Source: Variovorax sp. CF079 (lineage in GTDB: Bacteria > Pseudomonadota > Gammaproteobacteria > Burkholderiales > Burkholderiaceae_C). Taken from it: a stretch of 64,000 nucleotides of DNA. Below the pieces are notes generated by a model. The model was not told the DNA's origin and searched no databases. It saw only the letters and a list, made by a program, of their open reading frames with translations. Positions 1-11,381 of this stretch are shown piece by piece. The position numbers and the translations under genes are program-made. The stretch is taken from NCBI RefSeq assembly GCF_900101545.1, contig NZ_FMZU01000011.1:124001-188000 (forward strand), read 5' to 3'. The first letter of the stretch is position 1. Every line of letters begins with the position of its first letter.

Positions 1-123
1 GGCCGACAGTTCCGCGGGCTTGGGTTTGGGCGTGCCCGAGCAGGCCGCGAGCGCGGCGACCACGACCGCGGCCGCACCAGCGCGCAGGATGAATGCAGGA
101 GTCACGAAACGCTTGAAATTCAT
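1..123 (-). CDS. bamB: BamB N-terminus, partial (outer-membrane assembly lipoprotein)
   Basis: Only the first 41 codons are in the window; the gene runs off the left edge. They encode a lipoprotein signal peptide with a charged start (MNFKRF), a hydrophobic Ala/Val core and a lipobox (Leu-Ala-Ala-Cys) with Cys28 as the lipidation site, then a Pro/Lys-rich stretch. The start ATG overlaps the yfgM stop in an ATGA. BamB is the beta-propeller lipoprotein of the outer-membrane protein assembly (BAM) complex. The identification rests on this signal and on gene order, since hisS-yfgM-bamB is the standard arrangement. The propeller itself lies outside the window. Confidence 0.8.
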   Translation of the reverse strand, partial: MNFKRFVTPAFILRAGAAAVVVAALAACSGTPKPKPAELSA

Positions 124-815
124 GGTGTGGTCTTGGCAGGGGTGGCGGTGCCGGCAGCGGCCGGTGCCAGGCTCTTCGGGTCGACGCCGACGGCGTTGAG
201 CTTGATCTCGACCAGGCGGCGGTAGTCGGTGCCGGGCGCGAAGGCGGTCCAGGCCTTCTGGTACTCAGCCTTGGCCTCGTCGCGCTTGCCCTGCGCCAGG
301 TGGATGTCGCCCTTGCGGTCGGCCACCAGCGCTTCGAACTCCTTGGGCACGTTGCCCGAAAGTTGTTTGAGCGCCTCGTCGTAGGACTTGGCTTCGAGCA
401 GTTCGGCGGCCAGGCGCAGCTTGGCGACGGCCTGGTAGCCCGGATCGACGGCATGCTCGGCCACCCACGCGAGCGCTGTGCGCGAGGCGTTGGCATTGCC
501 CTTCTCGTTCAAGGTCTTGGCCGCCAGCAGGCCGGCCTGCTGGGCGTAGGCGGTGCCGGCGAACTTCTCCTTCATGTCGGCCAGCGCGCGCTCGATGCGA
601 GCCACGTCGCCCGCCTGCGCACTGCGTTCGATCTCGTCATAGAGCACCGAAGCGCGCGCCGCCTTGTCGCGCTGGAAAAACTGCCAGCCGTTCCACGCCA
701 TGAAGGCGCCGGCCGACAGCAGCACGAACCAGGTGATCAGCGTGCCGTAGGTGTTCCAGAAATGCCGGAGCTGGTCGAGCTGTTCCTGTTCTTCGAGGTC
801 GAGATGGGTTGCCAT
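120..815 (-). CDS. yfgM: YfgM family tetratricopeptide protein (SecYEG ancillary subunit)
   Basis: A 231-aa inner-membrane protein with a short cytoplasmic N-terminus, one transmembrane helix at about residues 24-44 and a periplasmic helical region with TPR-like repeats to about residue 205, ending in an Ala/Thr/Pro-rich tail. This is the layout of YfgM (Pfam TPR_21), a periplasm-facing partner of the SecYEG translocon that cooperates with chaperones. It starts 6 bp after the hisS stop and shares an ATGA overlap with bamB, so it is surely co-translated with both. The function is inferred from family and position. Confidence 0.9.
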   Translation of the reverse strand: MATHLDLEEQEQLDQLRHFWNTYGTLITWFVLLSAGAFMAWNGWQFFQRDKAARASVLYDEIERSAQAGDVARIERALADMKEKFAGTAYAQQAGLLAAKTLNEKGNANASRTALAWVAEHAVDPGYQAVAKLRLAAELLEAKSYDEALKQLSGNVPKEFEALVADRKGDIHLAQGKRDEAKAEYQKAWTAFAPGTDYRRLVEIKLNAVGVDPKSLAPAAAGTATPAKTTP

Positions 816-821
816 GCGCTG

Positions 822-2132
822 TCAGTTGTTGGGAGCCGGGGATTGTAGGGTGGCGGCCCAGGCGGGCAGCTCGGCCAGCGGGCGGGCAGTCTGCGCCCCG
901 CTGCCGTCGCGCAGCGCCTTGACCGTGACCTCGCCGCGCGCGAGTTCGTCGGCGCCGAAGACCAGTGCGTGCGCGGCGCCGCTGGCGTCGGCCTTCTTGA
1001 ACTGCGACTTGAAGCTGCCGAGGCCGTCGGCGGTGGCCGCGTGCATCTGCACGCGCACGCCGGCATCGCGCAGCTGCTGCAGCGTGCGCAGCGCGACCGG
1101 CATCGCCGCCGCATCCGGCACCACCGCGTAGGCATCGGGGGTCGAAACGGGAACCGCCGTCCCCTGCTCCTTCAGCAACTCGAGCACACGCTCCACGCCG
1201 ATCGCCCAGCCCACCGCCGGCGCGGGCTTGCCGCCGAGCTGCTCGAACAGGCCGTCATAGCGCCCGCCAGCGCACACCGTACCCTGCGAGCCGAGCCGGT
1301 CGGTCACGAATTCGAAGACGCTGAGGTTGTAATAGTCGAGGCCGCGCACCAGGCGCGGGTTGATGGTGTAGGCGATGTCGTTGGCGTCGAGAATGGCCTT
1401 CAGCCCCTCGAAGTGCGCCAGCGACTCGGCGCCGAGAAAGTCGATCAGCTTCGGCGCCGACTCCACCACCGCCTTCATCGCCGGATTCTTGGTGTCTAGG
1501 ATGCGCAGCGGATTGCTGTGCAGGCGGCGCCTGGCATCCTCGTCGAGCTGGTCGGCGTGCGCGTCGAAGTGCGCGATGAGCTGGGCACGGTGCTGGGCGC
1601 GCTCGGCCGGCTGGCCCAGGCTGTTGATTTCCAGGCGCACGTCGGTCAGGCCGATGGCCTTCCACAGCCCACTGGCCAACAGGATCAGTTCGGCATCGAC
1701 GTCCGGCCCGGCGAAACCCAGCGCCTCGACGTCGATCTGGTGGAACTGGCGGAAGCGCCCGCGCTGCGGCTTCTCGCGCCGGAACATCGGGCCGATGGCC
1801 CACAGGCGCTTGCCGCCGTCGTAGAGCATGTTGTGCTCGATCGCGGCGCGTACGATGCCGGCGGTGTTCTCGGGGCGCAGCGTCAGGTGGTCGTTGTCGC
1901 CGTACTTGTCCGAGCGGTCGTGGAAGGAGTACATCTCCTTCTCGACGATGTCCGTGACCTCGCCGATGCCGCGCACGAAGAGCGCCGTGTGCTCCAGGAT
2001 CGGCGTGCGGACGTTGCGGTAGGCATAACGCGCCATCAGCTCGCGCACGGTGGCCTCGAGCCACTCCCAGCGCGCCGATTCGGGCGGCAATATGTCGTTC
2101 ATGCCTTTGACGGCATTGAGTTTTTCAGCCAT
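822..2132 (-). CDS. hisS: histidyl-tRNA synthetase
   Basis: A 436-aa class II aminoacyl-tRNA synthetase that charges tRNA-His. The N-terminus ([13 protein letters not shown]) is diagnostic. Class II motif 2 with FRRE at 117-120 continues to about residue 131, and the histidine-binding signature LVRGLDYY is at 261-268. The C-terminal anticodon-binding domain covers roughly the last 100 residues. The ATG at 2132 was chosen although the frame stays open upstream, because the protein aligns with the family from there and it lies 8 bp after the ispG stop. Length is normal for bacterial HisRS. Confidence 0.97.
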   Translation of the reverse strand: MAEKLNAVKGMNDILPPESARWEWLEATVRELMARYAYRNVRTPILEHTALFVRGIGEVTDIVEKEMYSFHDRSDKYGDNDHLTLRPENTAGIVRAAIEHNMLYDGGKRLWAIGPMFRREKPQRGRFRQFHQIDVEALGFAGPDVDAELILLASGLWKAIGLTDVRLEINSLGQPAERAQHRAQLIAHFDAHADQLDEDARRRLHSNPLRILDTKNPAMKAVVESAPKLIDFLGAESLAHFEGLKAILDANDIAYTINPRLVRGLDYYNLSVFEFVTDRLGSQGTVCAGGRYDGLFEQLGGKPAPAVGWAIGVERVLELLKEQGTAVPVSTPDAYAVVPDAAAMPVALRTLQQLRDAGVRVQMHAATADGLGSFKSQFKKADASGAAHALVFGADELARGEVTVKALRDGSGAQTARPLAELPAWAATLQSPAPNN

Positions 2133-2140
2133 TGCTTGTG

Positions 2141-3433
2141 TCAGGCGACTTCGGTGGCGTGGCCGCCGAAACGCTTCTCGATGTAGTTTTCGACCAGTTG
2201 ATGGAACTCGGCGGCGATGTTCTCGCCGCGCAGCGTGAGCGCCTTCTCGCCGTCGATGAAAACCGGCGCCGCGGGCGCTTCGCCGGTGCCGGGCAGGCTG
2301 ATGCCGATGTCGGCATGCTTGCTCTCGCCCGGGCCGTTGACGATGCAGCCCATCACGGCCACCTTCATCGTCTCGACGCCCGGGTACTTGGTGCGCCAGA
2401 CCGGCATCTGCATGCGCAGGTAGTCGTCGATCTCTTTGGCGAGTTCCTGGAAGGTGGTGCTGGTCGTGCGGCCGCAGCCCGGACAGGCGGTGACGCTCGG
2501 CACGAACACCCGCAGGCCCAGGGCCTGCAGGATCTCGTTGGCGATCAGCACCTCCTGCGTGCGCGATTCGCCCGGCTGCGGCGTCAGCGAAACGCGGATC
2601 GTGTCGCCGATGCCTTCCTGCAGCAGGATCGACAGCGCCGTGGCCGAAGCCACCGTGCCCTTGGTGCCCATGCCCGCTTCGGTCAGGCCCAGGTGCAGCG
2701 CGTAGTCGCAGCGCTTGGCGAGTTCGCGGTAGACCGAGACCAGATCCTGCACGCCGCTGACCTTGCAGCTCAGGATGACCTGGCTGCCGTTCATGCCCAT
2801 CGATTCGGCGAGCTGCGCGGAATCGATCGCCGAAGTCACCAAGGCCTCGTACATCACCTGCTTCGCGTCCCACGGCTCTGGGCGCTGGCTGTTGATGTCC
2901 ATCAGGCTGGACAGCAGTTCCTGGTCGAGGCTGCCCCAGTTGACGCCGATGCGCACCGGCTTGTTCCAGCGCATGGCCGCATCGATCATCTGGCCGAACT
3001 GGCGGTCGTGCTTGTCGCCCTTGCCGACGTTGCCGGGGTTGATGCGGTACTTGCTGAGCGCCTCGGCACAGGCCGGATAGTCGGTGAGCAGGCGGTGGCC
3101 GTTGTAATGAAAGTCGCCGATCAGCGGCACGTCGACGCCCATGCGATCGAGCTGTTCGCGGATGTAGGGCACCTGCGCCGCCGCTTCCGGCGTGTTGACG
3201 GTGATGCGCACCATCTCCGAGCCGGCCAGCGCCAGTTCCTTGACCTGGATCGCGGTGCCGATCGCGTCGACGGTGTCGGTATTGGTCATCGACTGCACGC
3301 GCACCGGGGCGTCGCCGCCCACGGTGACGGTGCGCGGCCCCCAGACCACGCTGGCCTGGCGCGAACGGCGCGGCCGCGGCGCAGCGGACTCGATCGGCAG
3401 GCAGCTCAGGGGGCTCGACGTGTCGTCGTTCAT
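2141..3433 (-). CDS. ispG: 4-hydroxy-3-methylbut-2-enyl diphosphate synthase
   Basis: A 430-aa enzyme of the MEP isoprenoid pathway that reductively opens 2-C-methyl-D-erythritol cyclodiphosphate using a [4Fe-4S] cluster. The cluster ligands are visible as Cys317 and Cys320 (CPGC) and Cys363 in GCIVNGPGE; Glu370 ends that motif. The N-terminal TIM-barrel part carries VQSMTNTDT and the later INPGNVG. Length is typical of the short bacterial form. The start ATG overlaps the rodZ stop as ATGA. The first 25 residues are poorly conserved and may be a flexible extension. Confidence 0.97.
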   Translation of the reverse strand: MNDDTSSPLSCLPIESAAPRPRRSRQASVVWGPRTVTVGGDAPVRVQSMTNTDTVDAIGTAIQVKELALAGSEMVRITVNTPEAAAQVPYIREQLDRMGVDVPLIGDFHYNGHRLLTDYPACAEALSKYRINPGNVGKGDKHDRQFGQMIDAAMRWNKPVRIGVNWGSLDQELLSSLMDINSQRPEPWDAKQVMYEALVTSAIDSAQLAESMGMNGSQVILSCKVSGVQDLVSVYRELAKRCDYALHLGLTEAGMGTKGTVASATALSILLQEGIGDTIRVSLTPQPGESRTQEVLIANEILQALGLRVFVPSVTACPGCGRTTSTTFQELAKEIDDYLRMQMPVWRTKYPGVETMKVAVMGCIVNGPGESKHADIGISLPGTGEAPAAPVFIDGEKALTLRGENIAAEFHQLVENYIEKRFGGHATEVA

Positions 3434-4368
3434 GGCTTGACCTCGAAACGCGCGACGCCGCCCGAACGCGTCAGGGGCGCCAGGTCCAAAGGCTTGCCGC
3501 GCACTTGCACCTCGATACCCGAGGCACGACCGACGACCACCGACAGGGGTGGCGCGCCCGTCACCCCGACGGTCTCGCCGGCCTGCACCGTGCGCCGCAG
3601 CAAGGACTTGCCGTTGGCTTCGTTCACCGTGACCCACGAGTCTTCGCGCGCGACGAAGACGATCAGGCTGGCACCGGCCACGGCAGGCGCTGCTGCCGCC
3701 GTCTGGGCCGCAGGTGCCGCCGGAGCCGCTGCCGGCGGGATGATGGGCGCTGCAGGAGCCGGAGCGGCAGCGACTGGTGCCGCGGGTGGTACCGCATCGA
3801 CGACCGTGCCGCTGACCACTGCCGACCGTTCCGTCGACGGCGACGCCTCGATGTTGTTGCTGGCGGCCGTCAGGCGAGAGATCGACTCGCCGATCCGATC
3901 GAAGACCGACTGCGGCAGCCAGAACAGCACCGCGGCGCCGATCAGCAGCAGCAGGACCACGATCAGCAGCGCGCGCGACGGTTGCCCGTTCGAACCGCCG
4001 ACGCCGCCCGAGCGCGGCGCGGCCGAGCGCAGGCTCTTGCTGATGGTGCGGTCGGCCTCCGCCAGGCCCGCGGGCTGCGCGCCGGGCAGCTTCGCCAGCA
4101 CAGGTGCCGGGTCGATCCGCAGCGCCCGGCACACGCTCGCGGCCAGGGCACGCGCGAACACTGGATCGGGCAAGGCGTCGATGTCGTCGGCCTCCAGTGC
4201 CGCCAGCTTCTGCGTCGACACCTTGAGCGCGGCCGCCACCATGTCGATGTGCAGACCGTGGGCCTCGCGCGCCTCGCGCAGCATGTCGCCGGCCGTCATG
4301 AAGGTGCTGTCGCCGCTCACCAGCGGCACCGCGGCCGAAGCCCCGAATTCGCTGGCCTTCTCAATCAT
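3430..4368 (-). CDS. rodZ: RodZ-like helix-turn-helix membrane protein
   Basis: A 312-aa bitopic protein. A cytoplasmic Xre-type helix-turn-helix of the HTH_25 kind covers about residues 25-92. A Ser/Gly-rich linker, one transmembrane helix at 133-151, a long Ala/Pro-rich periplasmic linker (about 165-235) and a C-terminal DUF4115-like beta domain follow. RodZ links MreB filaments to the elongasome and sets rod shape. The start lies inside the end of pilW (8-bp overlap) and the stop overlaps ispG (ATGA), so it is embedded in the operon. pilW-rodZ-ispG is the usual order in beta-proteobacteria. Confidence 0.88.
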   Translation of the reverse strand: MIEKASEFGASAAVPLVSGDSTFMTAGDMLREAREAHGLHIDMVAAALKVSTQKLAALEADDIDALPDPVFARALAASVCRALRIDPAPVLAKLPGAQPAGLAEADRTISKSLRSAAPRSGGVGGSNGQPSRALLIVVLLLLIGAAVLFWLPQSVFDRIGESISRLTAASNNIEASPSTERSAVVSGTVVDAVPPAAPVAAAPAPAAPIIPPAAAPAAPAAQTAAAAPAVAGASLIVFVAREDSWVTVNEANGKSLLRRTVQAGETVGVTGAPPLSVVVGRASGIEVQVRGKPLDLAPLTRSGGVARFEVKP

Positions 4369-5194
4369 TGAAATTCCCGCGCTCGTACGCAATCGCCTCC
4401 CGCGACTGGGGGAAGCGCCGCTGCAACTGGCTCGCGAGTTGCGTGATCGCTTCACGGTTGTTGAGCCGGCGTTCGATCTTGATGCCGAGCCAGAGCGTCT
4501 CGGCATTGGCCGACGGACTGTTGTTGACGCGGCGGATGTAGAACTGCGCGCGCGACCAGTCCTCGCGCTGCGCGAGCAGCGAGGCCAGATTGAAGCCGAC
4601 CACCGGGTTGCCGGCATCGAGTTCGTAGGCCTGCGTCAGGCTGCGCTCTGCCTCGGCACGCTGGCCGGCGCGGAGCTGGCACACGCCCTGCGTCATGAGC
4701 GTCTTGGAACGGTCGCCGTAGGTGGGGATGGCCAACGCAGCCGAGAACTGCTGCTGCGCGTCGCCGAAGCGGTTCTGCTGGCACAGCAGCCATCCGTAGT
4801 TGTGCAAGGTGTTCGCCTCGCGCGGGTTCAGCGCGATCGCGCGGCGGAAGCTGTCTTCGGCCTGAGGCGCATCGTCGAGACGCATGTAGACCAGGCCGCG
4901 CAGGTTGTAAGCATCGGCGAAGGTCGGATCGTTGGCCAGGGCCTGCTTGATCTCGTCCAGCGCCACGGTGGTCTGCCCCTGCTCGAAGTAGCCGATGGCC
5001 AGTTCGACGCGCAGCCGGGCGCGCTTGCGGGCGTTGGTTTCGTCCGAGTCCGTGATGATGGGTGCGGCATTGCTGCTGCCCGAGCCCGGCGCGGAAGGGT
5101 CCTTGGTGGCGCAGCCGGCGAGCAGGAACGCGGCCGCAAGGCCGAAGAGCGCTTGCATCACTCGCTGGTGCACGATCGGAAAGGCCTGGCTCAT
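4361..5194 (-). CDS. pilW: type IV pilus biogenesis/stability lipoprotein PilW (PilF)
   Basis: A 277-aa lipoprotein with lipobox Leu-Ala-Gly-Cys, Cys28, followed by tandem tetratricopeptide repeats (for example AYNLRGLVYMRLDDAPQAED and NYGWLLCQQNRFGDA). PilF/PilW is the outer-membrane pilotin-like protein needed for PilQ secretin assembly and pilus stability. The start ATG lies 4 bp after the rlmN stop. A longer upstream in-frame start exists but would destroy the signal peptide. No other pilus gene lies in the window, which is normal for this gene. Confidence 0.9.
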   Translation of the reverse strand: MSQAFPIVHQRVMQALFGLAAAFLLAGCATKDPSAPGSGSSNAAPIITDSDETNARKRARLRVELAIGYFEQGQTTVALDEIKQALANDPTFADAYNLRGLVYMRLDDAPQAEDSFRRAIALNPREANTLHNYGWLLCQQNRFGDAQQQFSAALAIPTYGDRSKTLMTQGVCQLRAGQRAEAERSLTQAYELDAGNPVVGFNLASLLAQREDWSRAQFYIRRVNNSPSANAETLWLGIKIERRLNNREAITQLASQLQRRFPQSREAIAYERGNFND

Positions 5195-5198
5195 CGGT

Positions 5199-6359
5199 TC
5201 ATGGCTCCTGGGCAGTGGAAGTGGCGGCCTTCTTGCGGGCCGGGTGCAGCACGACGGTGCGCCGCTGCGCCATGCGCTCGGCCGCATGGGTCCGGTCTTT
5301 CACGTCGCCCGCCAGCTGGCCGCAGGCCGCATCGATGTCGTCGCCGCGCGTCTTGCGCACGGTGGTCACGATGCCGGCTTCGCTCAGCACCTTGGCGAAG
5401 GCCAGCACGCGCGGCTGCGGCGAACGCAGCAGGCCGGACGCCGGGAAAGGATTGAAAGGAATCAGGTTGAACTTGCAGGAGATCCCCTGCGAGCGCACCA
5501 GATCGACCAGTTGGCGCGCATGCTCGGGCTGGTCGTTCACGCCGTCGAGCATGCAGTACTCGAAGGTGATGAAGTCGCGCGGCGCGTGCGCGAGGTAGCG
5601 CTGGCAGGCCTCGAGCAGTTCGGCGATCGGGTACTTGCGGTTGAGCGGCACCAGGTCGTCGCGCAGCGCGTCGTTGGGCGCATGCAGCGACACCGCGAGC
5701 GCCACCGGGCAGTCGGCGCCGAGCCGATCGATCATCGGCACCACGCCCGAGGTCGACACCGTCACGCGGCGGCGCGACAGGCCATAGGCGTTGTCGTCGA
5801 GCATGGTGCGCAGGGCCGGCACCAGCGCCGCATAGTTCTGCAGCGGCTCGCCCATGCCCATCATCACGACGTTGGAGATCACGCGCCCTTCCTGATCGGG
5901 AGTGCGCTTCAGGTGCTTGCGCAGGAAGTGTTCGGCGAACCACAGCTGGGCGACGATCTCGCCCGTCGTCAGGTTGCGGCTGAAGCCCTGGTGCCCGGTC
6001 GAGCAGAAACGGCAGCCGACGGCGCAGCCGGCCTGCGAAGAGACGCACAGCGTGCCGCGGTCGTCCTCGGGAATGAACACGGCCTCGACCGCATTGCCGT
6101 CGCCGACGTCGAACAGCCACTTGATGGTGCCGTCGGCCGATTCGTGCTGCGTGATCATCGGCAGCGCCTCGACGCGCGCGCTGCCCGCGAGCTTCTCGCG
6201 CAGCGACTTCGCAAGGTCGGTCATGTGCGCGAAATCGCTCGCGCCGCGCTGGTGGATCCAGCGGAACAGCTGGGTGGCGCGGAAGCGCTTCTCGCCGAGC
6301 TTTTCGCAGAACGCAGCCAGCCCCTCGAGATCGAAATCGAGCAGGTTGGCCGTGGTCAT
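5199..6359 (-). CDS. rlmN: 23S rRNA (adenine-2503)/tRNA (adenine-37) C2-methyltransferase RlmN
   Basis: A 386-aa radical-SAM enzyme that methylates C2 of A2503 in 23S rRNA and A37 in a subset of tRNAs. The radical-SAM Cys triad is Cys112, Cys116 and Cys119 (GCAVGCRFC). The conserved [10 protein letters not shown] segment follows, and Cys346 (AACGQL) is the methyl-carrying Cys. It starts 19 bp after ndk. The Lys/Ala-rich C-terminal tail after about residue 370 looks lineage-specific. ATG at 6359 is preferred over the longer open frame because the family begins near [10 protein letters not shown]. Confidence 0.97.
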   Translation of the reverse strand: MTTANLLDFDLEGLAAFCEKLGEKRFRATQLFRWIHQRGASDFAHMTDLAKSLREKLAGSARVEALPMITQHESADGTIKWLFDVGDGNAVEAVFIPEDDRGTLCVSSQAGCAVGCRFCSTGHQGFSRNLTTGEIVAQLWFAEHFLRKHLKRTPDQEGRVISNVVMMGMGEPLQNYAALVPALRTMLDDNAYGLSRRRVTVSTSGVVPMIDRLGADCPVALAVSLHAPNDALRDDLVPLNRKYPIAELLEACQRYLAHAPRDFITFEYCMLDGVNDQPEHARQLVDLVRSQGISCKFNLIPFNPFPASGLLRSPQPRVLAFAKVLSEAGIVTTVRKTRGDDIDAACGQLAGDVKDRTHAAERMAQRRTVVLHPARKKAATSTAQEP

Positions 6360-6378
6360 TGCGTGGGAAGGCTCCGCC

Positions 6379-6798
6379 TCAGCGTGCCTTGAGCTCGGGG
6401 AAGAAGAAACTGATTTCGACCTTCGCGGTGTCGACGGCGTCGGAGCCGTGCACGGCGTTGGCATCGATGCTGTCCGCGAAGTCGGCGCGGATGGTGCCCG
6501 GGGCTGCCTTCTTGGGATCGGTCGCGCCCATCAGGTCGCGGTTCTTGATGATGGCGTCCTCGCCCTCCAGTGCCTGCACGAACACGGGGCCGGAGATCAT
6601 GAACTCGACCAGATCCTTGAAGAAGGAACGCTCCTTGTGCACCGCGTAGAACTGCTCGGCGTCGGCGCGCGACAGATGCACCAGCTTGGCCGCCACGATC
6701 TTGAGGCCGGCAGCCTCGAAGCGGGAGACGATCTTGCCGATGACGTTCTTCGCCACGGCGTCGGGCTTGATGATGGAGAGGGTGCGTTCGATGGCCAT
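6379..6798 (-). CDS. ndk: nucleoside diphosphate kinase
   Basis: A 139-aa kinase that equilibrates nucleoside triphosphate pools by ping-pong phosphotransfer. The active-site histidine is His117 in NAVHGSD. The N-terminal [12 protein letters not shown] and the [14 protein letters not shown] segment are both classic. Length is normal. The ATG at 6798 follows a purine-rich leader (GGAAAGCAACTCA). It heads the run ndk-rlmN-pilW-rodZ-ispG-hisS-yfgM-bamB, and the 150-bp gap to rluB is where a promoter for that run would sit. Confidence 0.98.
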   Translation of the reverse strand: MAIERTLSIIKPDAVAKNVIGKIVSRFEAAGLKIVAAKLVHLSRADAEQFYAVHKERSFFKDLVEFMISGPVFVQALEGEDAIIKNRDLMGATDPKKAAPGTIRADFADSIDANAVHGSDAVDTAKVEISFFFPELKAR

Positions 6799-6948
6799 TG
6801 AGTTGCTTTCCTGAGAGCTTGGATTTCGATGAGTTCTGTCAAGCCGCAACGCTTCGGTTGCACTGCCTTGACAAAGCCTCTGATTTTAACCGGCGCGCTC
6901 GACACCACCCGTGACGGGCCAGTGAAAGACCGCGACCGATGCGCGATT

Positions 6949-8583
6949 TCAGCGGCCGCGGCGGCGCCCGCCGCCCTGCCCGCCGAAATTGCCCCCGCCC
7001 CCGCCGGGCGGGCCGCCGCGTCGCGGGCCGGAACGCTGTTCCTTGCGCTGGCGCGAGAAGCTGTCGGCACCGATATAGCCGAGCGAAGTCTTCATCGGAT
7101 CGGGCTGGTTGGCGCCGCTCGGCGGACGATCCTCGCCGCGGTTGCCGCTCTGTCGGTCATCGCGGCGGTTGCGGCGGCCCTGCTGCGGCGGACCGCCATT
7201 GCCGCCTCCCCGATTCCGGTCGCCCCGCGCCGCCGGACCGCTGCCCAGCGGATTCGGGATCGGCGGCTCGCGGCCTTCGGCCTGCGCGCCGCCGCCGTTG
7301 TTGCGATTGCCGCGGCGCTTGCGGTTGCGGTTGTTGCGGCCGCCGCCCTCCTGGCCCGGTCCCTTCGGGCCGCCGCCCGCGCGTCCCGGCCGTTCGCCGG
7401 CACCGCCGGCTGCCTGGAACAGCGCGCGGATGTCACGCTCGTCGAGCTCCATCCAGGCGCCGCGCTTGAGACCGCGCGGCAGCACCATCGCACCGTAGCG
7501 GATGCGGATCAGGCGGCTGACCGCGTGGCCGACCGATTCGAACAGGCGACGCACTTCGCGGTTGCGGCCTTCGGAAATGGTGACGCGGTACCAGCAGTTC
7601 GAGCCTTCGCCGCCGCCCTCTTCGATGGTACCGAAGTGGGCCATGCCGTCGTCGAGCCGCACGCCTTCGAGCAGGCGCTGCTTTTCCTCGCTGCTGAGGG
7701 CGCCCAGCACACGGACCGCGTACTCGCGCTCCAGCCCGAAGCGCGGGTGCATGAGCTGGTTGGCCAGTTCGCCCGAGCTGGTGAAAAGCAGGAGGCCTTC
7801 GGTATTCAGGTCGAGGCGACCGACCGATTGCCACTTGCCCTGCTGGAGGCGCGGCAGCTTGCGGAACACCGTCGGACGGTTCTGCGGATCGTCGTGCGTG
7901 ACGACTTCGCCGACCGGCTTGTGGTAGGCGATCACGCGCGCCGGCGGCGGCGCGATGCGGTAGCGGATCGGCTTGCCGTTGATCTTGACCTGGTCGCCGA
8001 ACTGGATGCGCTGGCCGATGTGGGCCGGCTCGTTGTTGACGGAGATGCGGCCCTGCAGGATGAGCTGCTCCATCTCGAGCCGCGAGCCGAGGCCGGCCTG
8101 CGCCAGCACCTTGTGCAGCTTGGGCGAATCGGCTTCAGGCAGCAGCACGCGCTTGAGCGGCGGGACCTCGGGGCTTTCCTCGTCGGCATCGAACTGGCCC
8201 GAGATGACATCGGCAAACCGGATCGGCTCGGGCGGCGGGGCATTGCGCTGCTCGCGCTCGGCGGCGCGGCGGGCCCGGTCGAGGTCGTCTTCCTCCTCGT
8301 CCGGCTCTTCCTCGTCGTCCAGATCGTCCTCGGCCACGTTCTGCGCTTCACCGGCCGCCGGCGGGGTGAATTCGGCCGCTTCCACCGCCATCTCGACGGG
8401 GGCCTGGCCAGCGGGCTTGCGCCGGCGCGGCCGCCGCTTGCGAGGCGCCTCCGCCTCGCCTGCGCCTTCGGGGCTCGGCTCGGTCACGCCGTCCGCGGGC
8501 TGTGCGGGGGGCGCCGCCGCACGATCTTCGGAAACAGGTTCGGCCGGCAGCGTCGCTGCATCATCGGGATCGGATGGGCTCAT
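6949..8583 (-). CDS. rluB: 23S rRNA pseudouridine(2605) synthase RluB-type, with long disordered tails
   Basis: A 544-aa RsuA-family pseudouridine synthase. The catalytic core is ordinary: an S4 RNA-binding domain at about 155-205 and the active-site loop GRLDLNTEG with Asp258. It is flanked by an acidic/basic low-complexity N-terminus (residues 1-145, with a Glu/Asp block at 85-103) and a Gly/Arg/Asn-rich C-terminus (about 395-544). The core resembles E. coli RluB, which modifies U2605. The tails roughly double the protein and probably bind RNA, by analogy with RGG-type tails. The start overlaps the scpB stop (ATGA). RluE/RluF-type specificity cannot be excluded, but the scpB neighbour favours RluB. 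Confidence 0.9.
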   Translation of the reverse strand: MSPSDPDDAATLPAEPVSEDRAAAPPAQPADGVTEPSPEGAGEAEAPRKRRPRRRKPAGQAPVEMAVEAAEFTPPAAGEAQNVAEDDLDDEEEPDEEEDDLDRARRAAEREQRNAPPPEPIRFADVISGQFDADEESPEVPPLKRVLLPEADSPKLHKVLAQAGLGSRLEMEQLILQGRISVNNEPAHIGQRIQFGDQVKINGKPIRYRIAPPPARVIAYHKPVGEVVTHDDPQNRPTVFRKLPRLQQGKWQSVGRLDLNTEGLLLFTSSGELANQLMHPRFGLEREYAVRVLGALSSEEKQRLLEGVRLDDGMAHFGTIEEGGGEGSNCWYRVTISEGRNREVRRLFESVGHAVSRLIRIRYGAMVLPRGLKRGAWMELDERDIRALFQAAGGAGERPGRAGGGPKGPGQEGGGRNNRNRKRRGNRNNGGGAQAEGREPPIPNPLGSGPAARGDRNRGGGNGGPPQQGRRNRRDDRQSGNRGEDRPPSGANQPDPMKTSLGYIGADSFSRQRKEQRSGPRRGGPPGGGGGNFGGQGGGRRRGR

Positions 8584-9365
8584 GGTCGGGTTCCGGAGGA
8601 GACGACGGTGATGTCAACCTCATCGGGCTCGGCATCGGGCTCGATGGGGGACGAGGACTGGAGTTCAGGCTCGGGCTCGGGCTCGGGTTCGGGCTCGGGT
8701 TCGGGTTCGGGTTCGGGCAAGGTTTCGGCAACCGCCTCGGTTTCGGCCTCGCTCACGGCCTCTGCTGTCTCGACGGAAGACTCGTCGATCGGCAAGGTCG
8801 GCTGGTCACCGCCGGACGCCTGTTCGAGCGCGTCGATCAAGGCACCCTGCTGCGCCGGCGATTCGATGACCGGCAATTGATCCAGCGAAGCCAGGCCCAG
8901 GTCGTCGAGAAACTGGCGCGTGGTCGCATAGAGCGCCGGCCGGCCGACCGTCTCGCGATGCCCGATCACCTCGACCCAGCTGCGGTCTTCGAGCTGCTTC
9001 AGGATCAGCGAGTTGATGGTGACGCCACGGATGTCTTCCATGTCGCCGCGCGTGACCGGCTGGCGGTAGGCAATGATTGCCAGCGTTTCGAGCGCGGCGC
9101 GGGTATAGCGCGGCGGCTTTTCCGGGTGCAGGCGATCGAGATGGTCGCGCAGTTCGGGACGGCTCTGGAAGCGCCAGCCGGTGGCGACGCTCACGAGCTC
9201 CAGGCCGCGTTGCGACCAGTCTTCCTGCAGTTCGAGCAACAACGACTTGATCGTGTCGGCGCCCAGTTCGTCGTCGAACAGCACGCGCAGTTCGCGCACC
9301 GGCAAGGGCTGCGTCGAACAGATCAAGGCGGTTTCGAGAATGCGCTTGGCATCCGCCGTATTCAT
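8580..9365 (-). CDS. scpB: segregation and condensation protein B
   Basis: A 261-aa ScpB with two winged-helix domains (about residues 1-160; [19 protein letters not shown] is the family signature). It acts with SMC and ScpA in chromosome condensation. After residue 180 the protein is acidic and disordered and contains nine consecutive Pro-Glu pairs encoded by a hexanucleotide repeat. The start [10 protein letters not shown] is chosen over an ATG 30 bp upstream because the fold begins there. scpA is not adjacent in this window. The gene is translationally coupled to rluB. Confidence 0.93.
   Translation of the reverse strand: MNTADAKRILETALICSTQPLPVRELRVLFDDELGADTIKSLLLELQEDWSQRGLELVSVATGWRFQSRPELRDHLDRLHPEKPPRYTRAALETLAIIAYRQPVTRGDMEDIRGVTINSLILKQLEDRSWVEVIGHRETVGRPALYATTRQFLDDLGLASLDQLPVIESPAQQGALIDALEQASGGDQPTLPIDESSVETAEAVSEAETEAVAETLPEPEPEPEPEPEPEPEPELQSSSPIEPDAEPDEVDITVVSSGTRP
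8670..8717. repeat. hexanucleotide tandem repeat in scpB (Pro-Glu codons)
   Basis: Eight head-to-tail copies of YTCGGG on the plus strand (three ctcggg, ttcggg, ctcggg, three ttcggg), which read as Pro-Glu on the scpB strand. A ninth, diverged Pro-Glu pair follows. The unit is six bases, so slippage would change the length of the acidic tail without shifting frame. Confidence 0.95.
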
Positions 9366-9494
9366 GGTTCGCGGTATCCGGGAAAAAGGCGCCACGAAGG
9401 ACGCTTGATTTCAGAAGGATGAAGAGGCGCTGCCGGCCCGCAGGCGCTTTGCAGCAAGGCCGGCATCGGGTGGCCGGCGCGGCCCTCGGGGCCG

Positions 9495-10520
<1,026 letters not shown>

Positions 10521-10534
10521 GAAAGCCTTATGTG

Positions 10535-11344
10535 ATGTTTCGCGCCAAATTATCGGTTGTCCCCGGCTGGCTGGCTCTTTGCGCGGCCGCGTGGCTCGTG
10601 GCCGGCTGCTCGTCGACCACCGTCGATCGGACCGCGAACTGGAGTCCCAACCGCATCTACTCCGAAGCCAAGGACGAAGCCAACTCCGGCGCCTACGACA
10701 AGGCCGTGCCGCTGTTCGAGAAGCTCGAAGGCCGCGCCGCCGGCACGCCGCTCGCGCAGCAAGCACAGCTGGACAAGGCCTATGCGCAGTACAAGGCCGG
10801 CGAAAGGCCCGCGGCCATCGCGACCCTCGATCGCTTTATCAAGCTGCACCCGGCCAGCCCCGCCCTCGACTACGCGATCTACCTCAAGGGCGTGATCAAC
10901 TTCAACGACGACCTCGGCCTGTTCGCGTGGATGACGCGGCAAGACCTTTCCGAACGCGACCAGAAGGCGGCCAAGGAGTCCTTCGAGGCGTTCAAGGAAC
11001 TGATCACCCGCTTCCCGGAATCGCGCTACACGCCCGATGCGCGCCTGCGCATGAACTACATCGTCAACTCGCTGGCCCAGTACGAAGTGCATGTGGCGCG
11101 CTACTACTACACGCGCGGCGCCTACCTGGCGGCCATCAACCGCGCCCAGCTGGCCCTGGCCGACTACCGCGAAGTGCCGGCGCTCGAAGAGGCGCTGTAC
11201 ATCATGGTCCAGTCCTACGACGCGCTCGGCCTGACCGACCTGCGCGACGACGCCAAGCGCGTGCTGACCAGCAACTACCCGAAGAGCGAATACCTGACGC
11301 GCGGCTTCAGAGCCAAGGACGACCCCTGGTGGAAGCTCTGGTAA
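10535..11344 (+). CDS. bamD: outer membrane protein assembly factor BamD
   Basis: A 269-aa lipoprotein (signal peptide to Cys25 in LVAGC) composed of tetratricopeptide repeats, for example IYSEAKDEANSGAYDKAV and YKAGERPAAIATLDRFI. BamD (ComL) is the essential lipoprotein of the BAM complex that engages BamA and substrate proteins in the periplasm. Length and the FPESRYTPDARLRM motif are typical. An upstream in-frame TTG at 10502 would add 11 residues, but the ATG gives the proper signal peptide. It is monocistronic, ending at an intrinsic terminator. Confidence 0.95.
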   Translation: MFRAKLSVVPGWLALCAAAWLVAGCSSTTVDRTANWSPNRIYSEAKDEANSGAYDKAVPLFEKLEGRAAGTPLAQQAQLDKAYAQYKAGERPAAIATLDRFIKLHPASPALDYAIYLKGVINFNDDLGLFAWMTRQDLSERDQKAAKESFEAFKELITRFPESRYTPDARLRMNYIVNSLAQYEVHVARYYYTRGAYLAAINRAQLALADYREVPALEEALYIMVQSYDALGLTDLRDDAKRVLTSNYPKSEYLTRGFRAKDDPWWKLW

Positions 11345-11354
11345 CGACTCCAAC

Positions 11355-11376
11355 AAAGGCCCTTTCCGGGCCTTTT
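11355..11376. terminator. intrinsic terminator after bamD, probably bidirectional
   Basis: Perfect 8-bp stem aaaggccc/gggccttt with loop tttcc, followed by T-rich sequence on the plus strand and by an A-run on the other side. It lies between the convergent ends of bamD and the DinG-family helicase gene. Confidence 0.85.
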
Positions 11377-11381
11377 GATTT

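Noticed and set aside
2132..5455. 1107-codon open frame on the plus strand
   Set aside because: Antisense to ispG, rodZ and pilW, which are well-supported proteins; composition is typical of a shadow frame.
8660..8720. CRISPR-like repeat
   Set aside because: Six-base units without spacers, in frame in scpB. No CRISPR array or cas gene was seen anywhere in the window.
9366..9494. Terminator between rluD and scpB
   Set aside because: GC-rich inverted sequence (ggccctcggggcc) is present but no T-run follows; co-transcription of rluD with scpB cannot be excluded.
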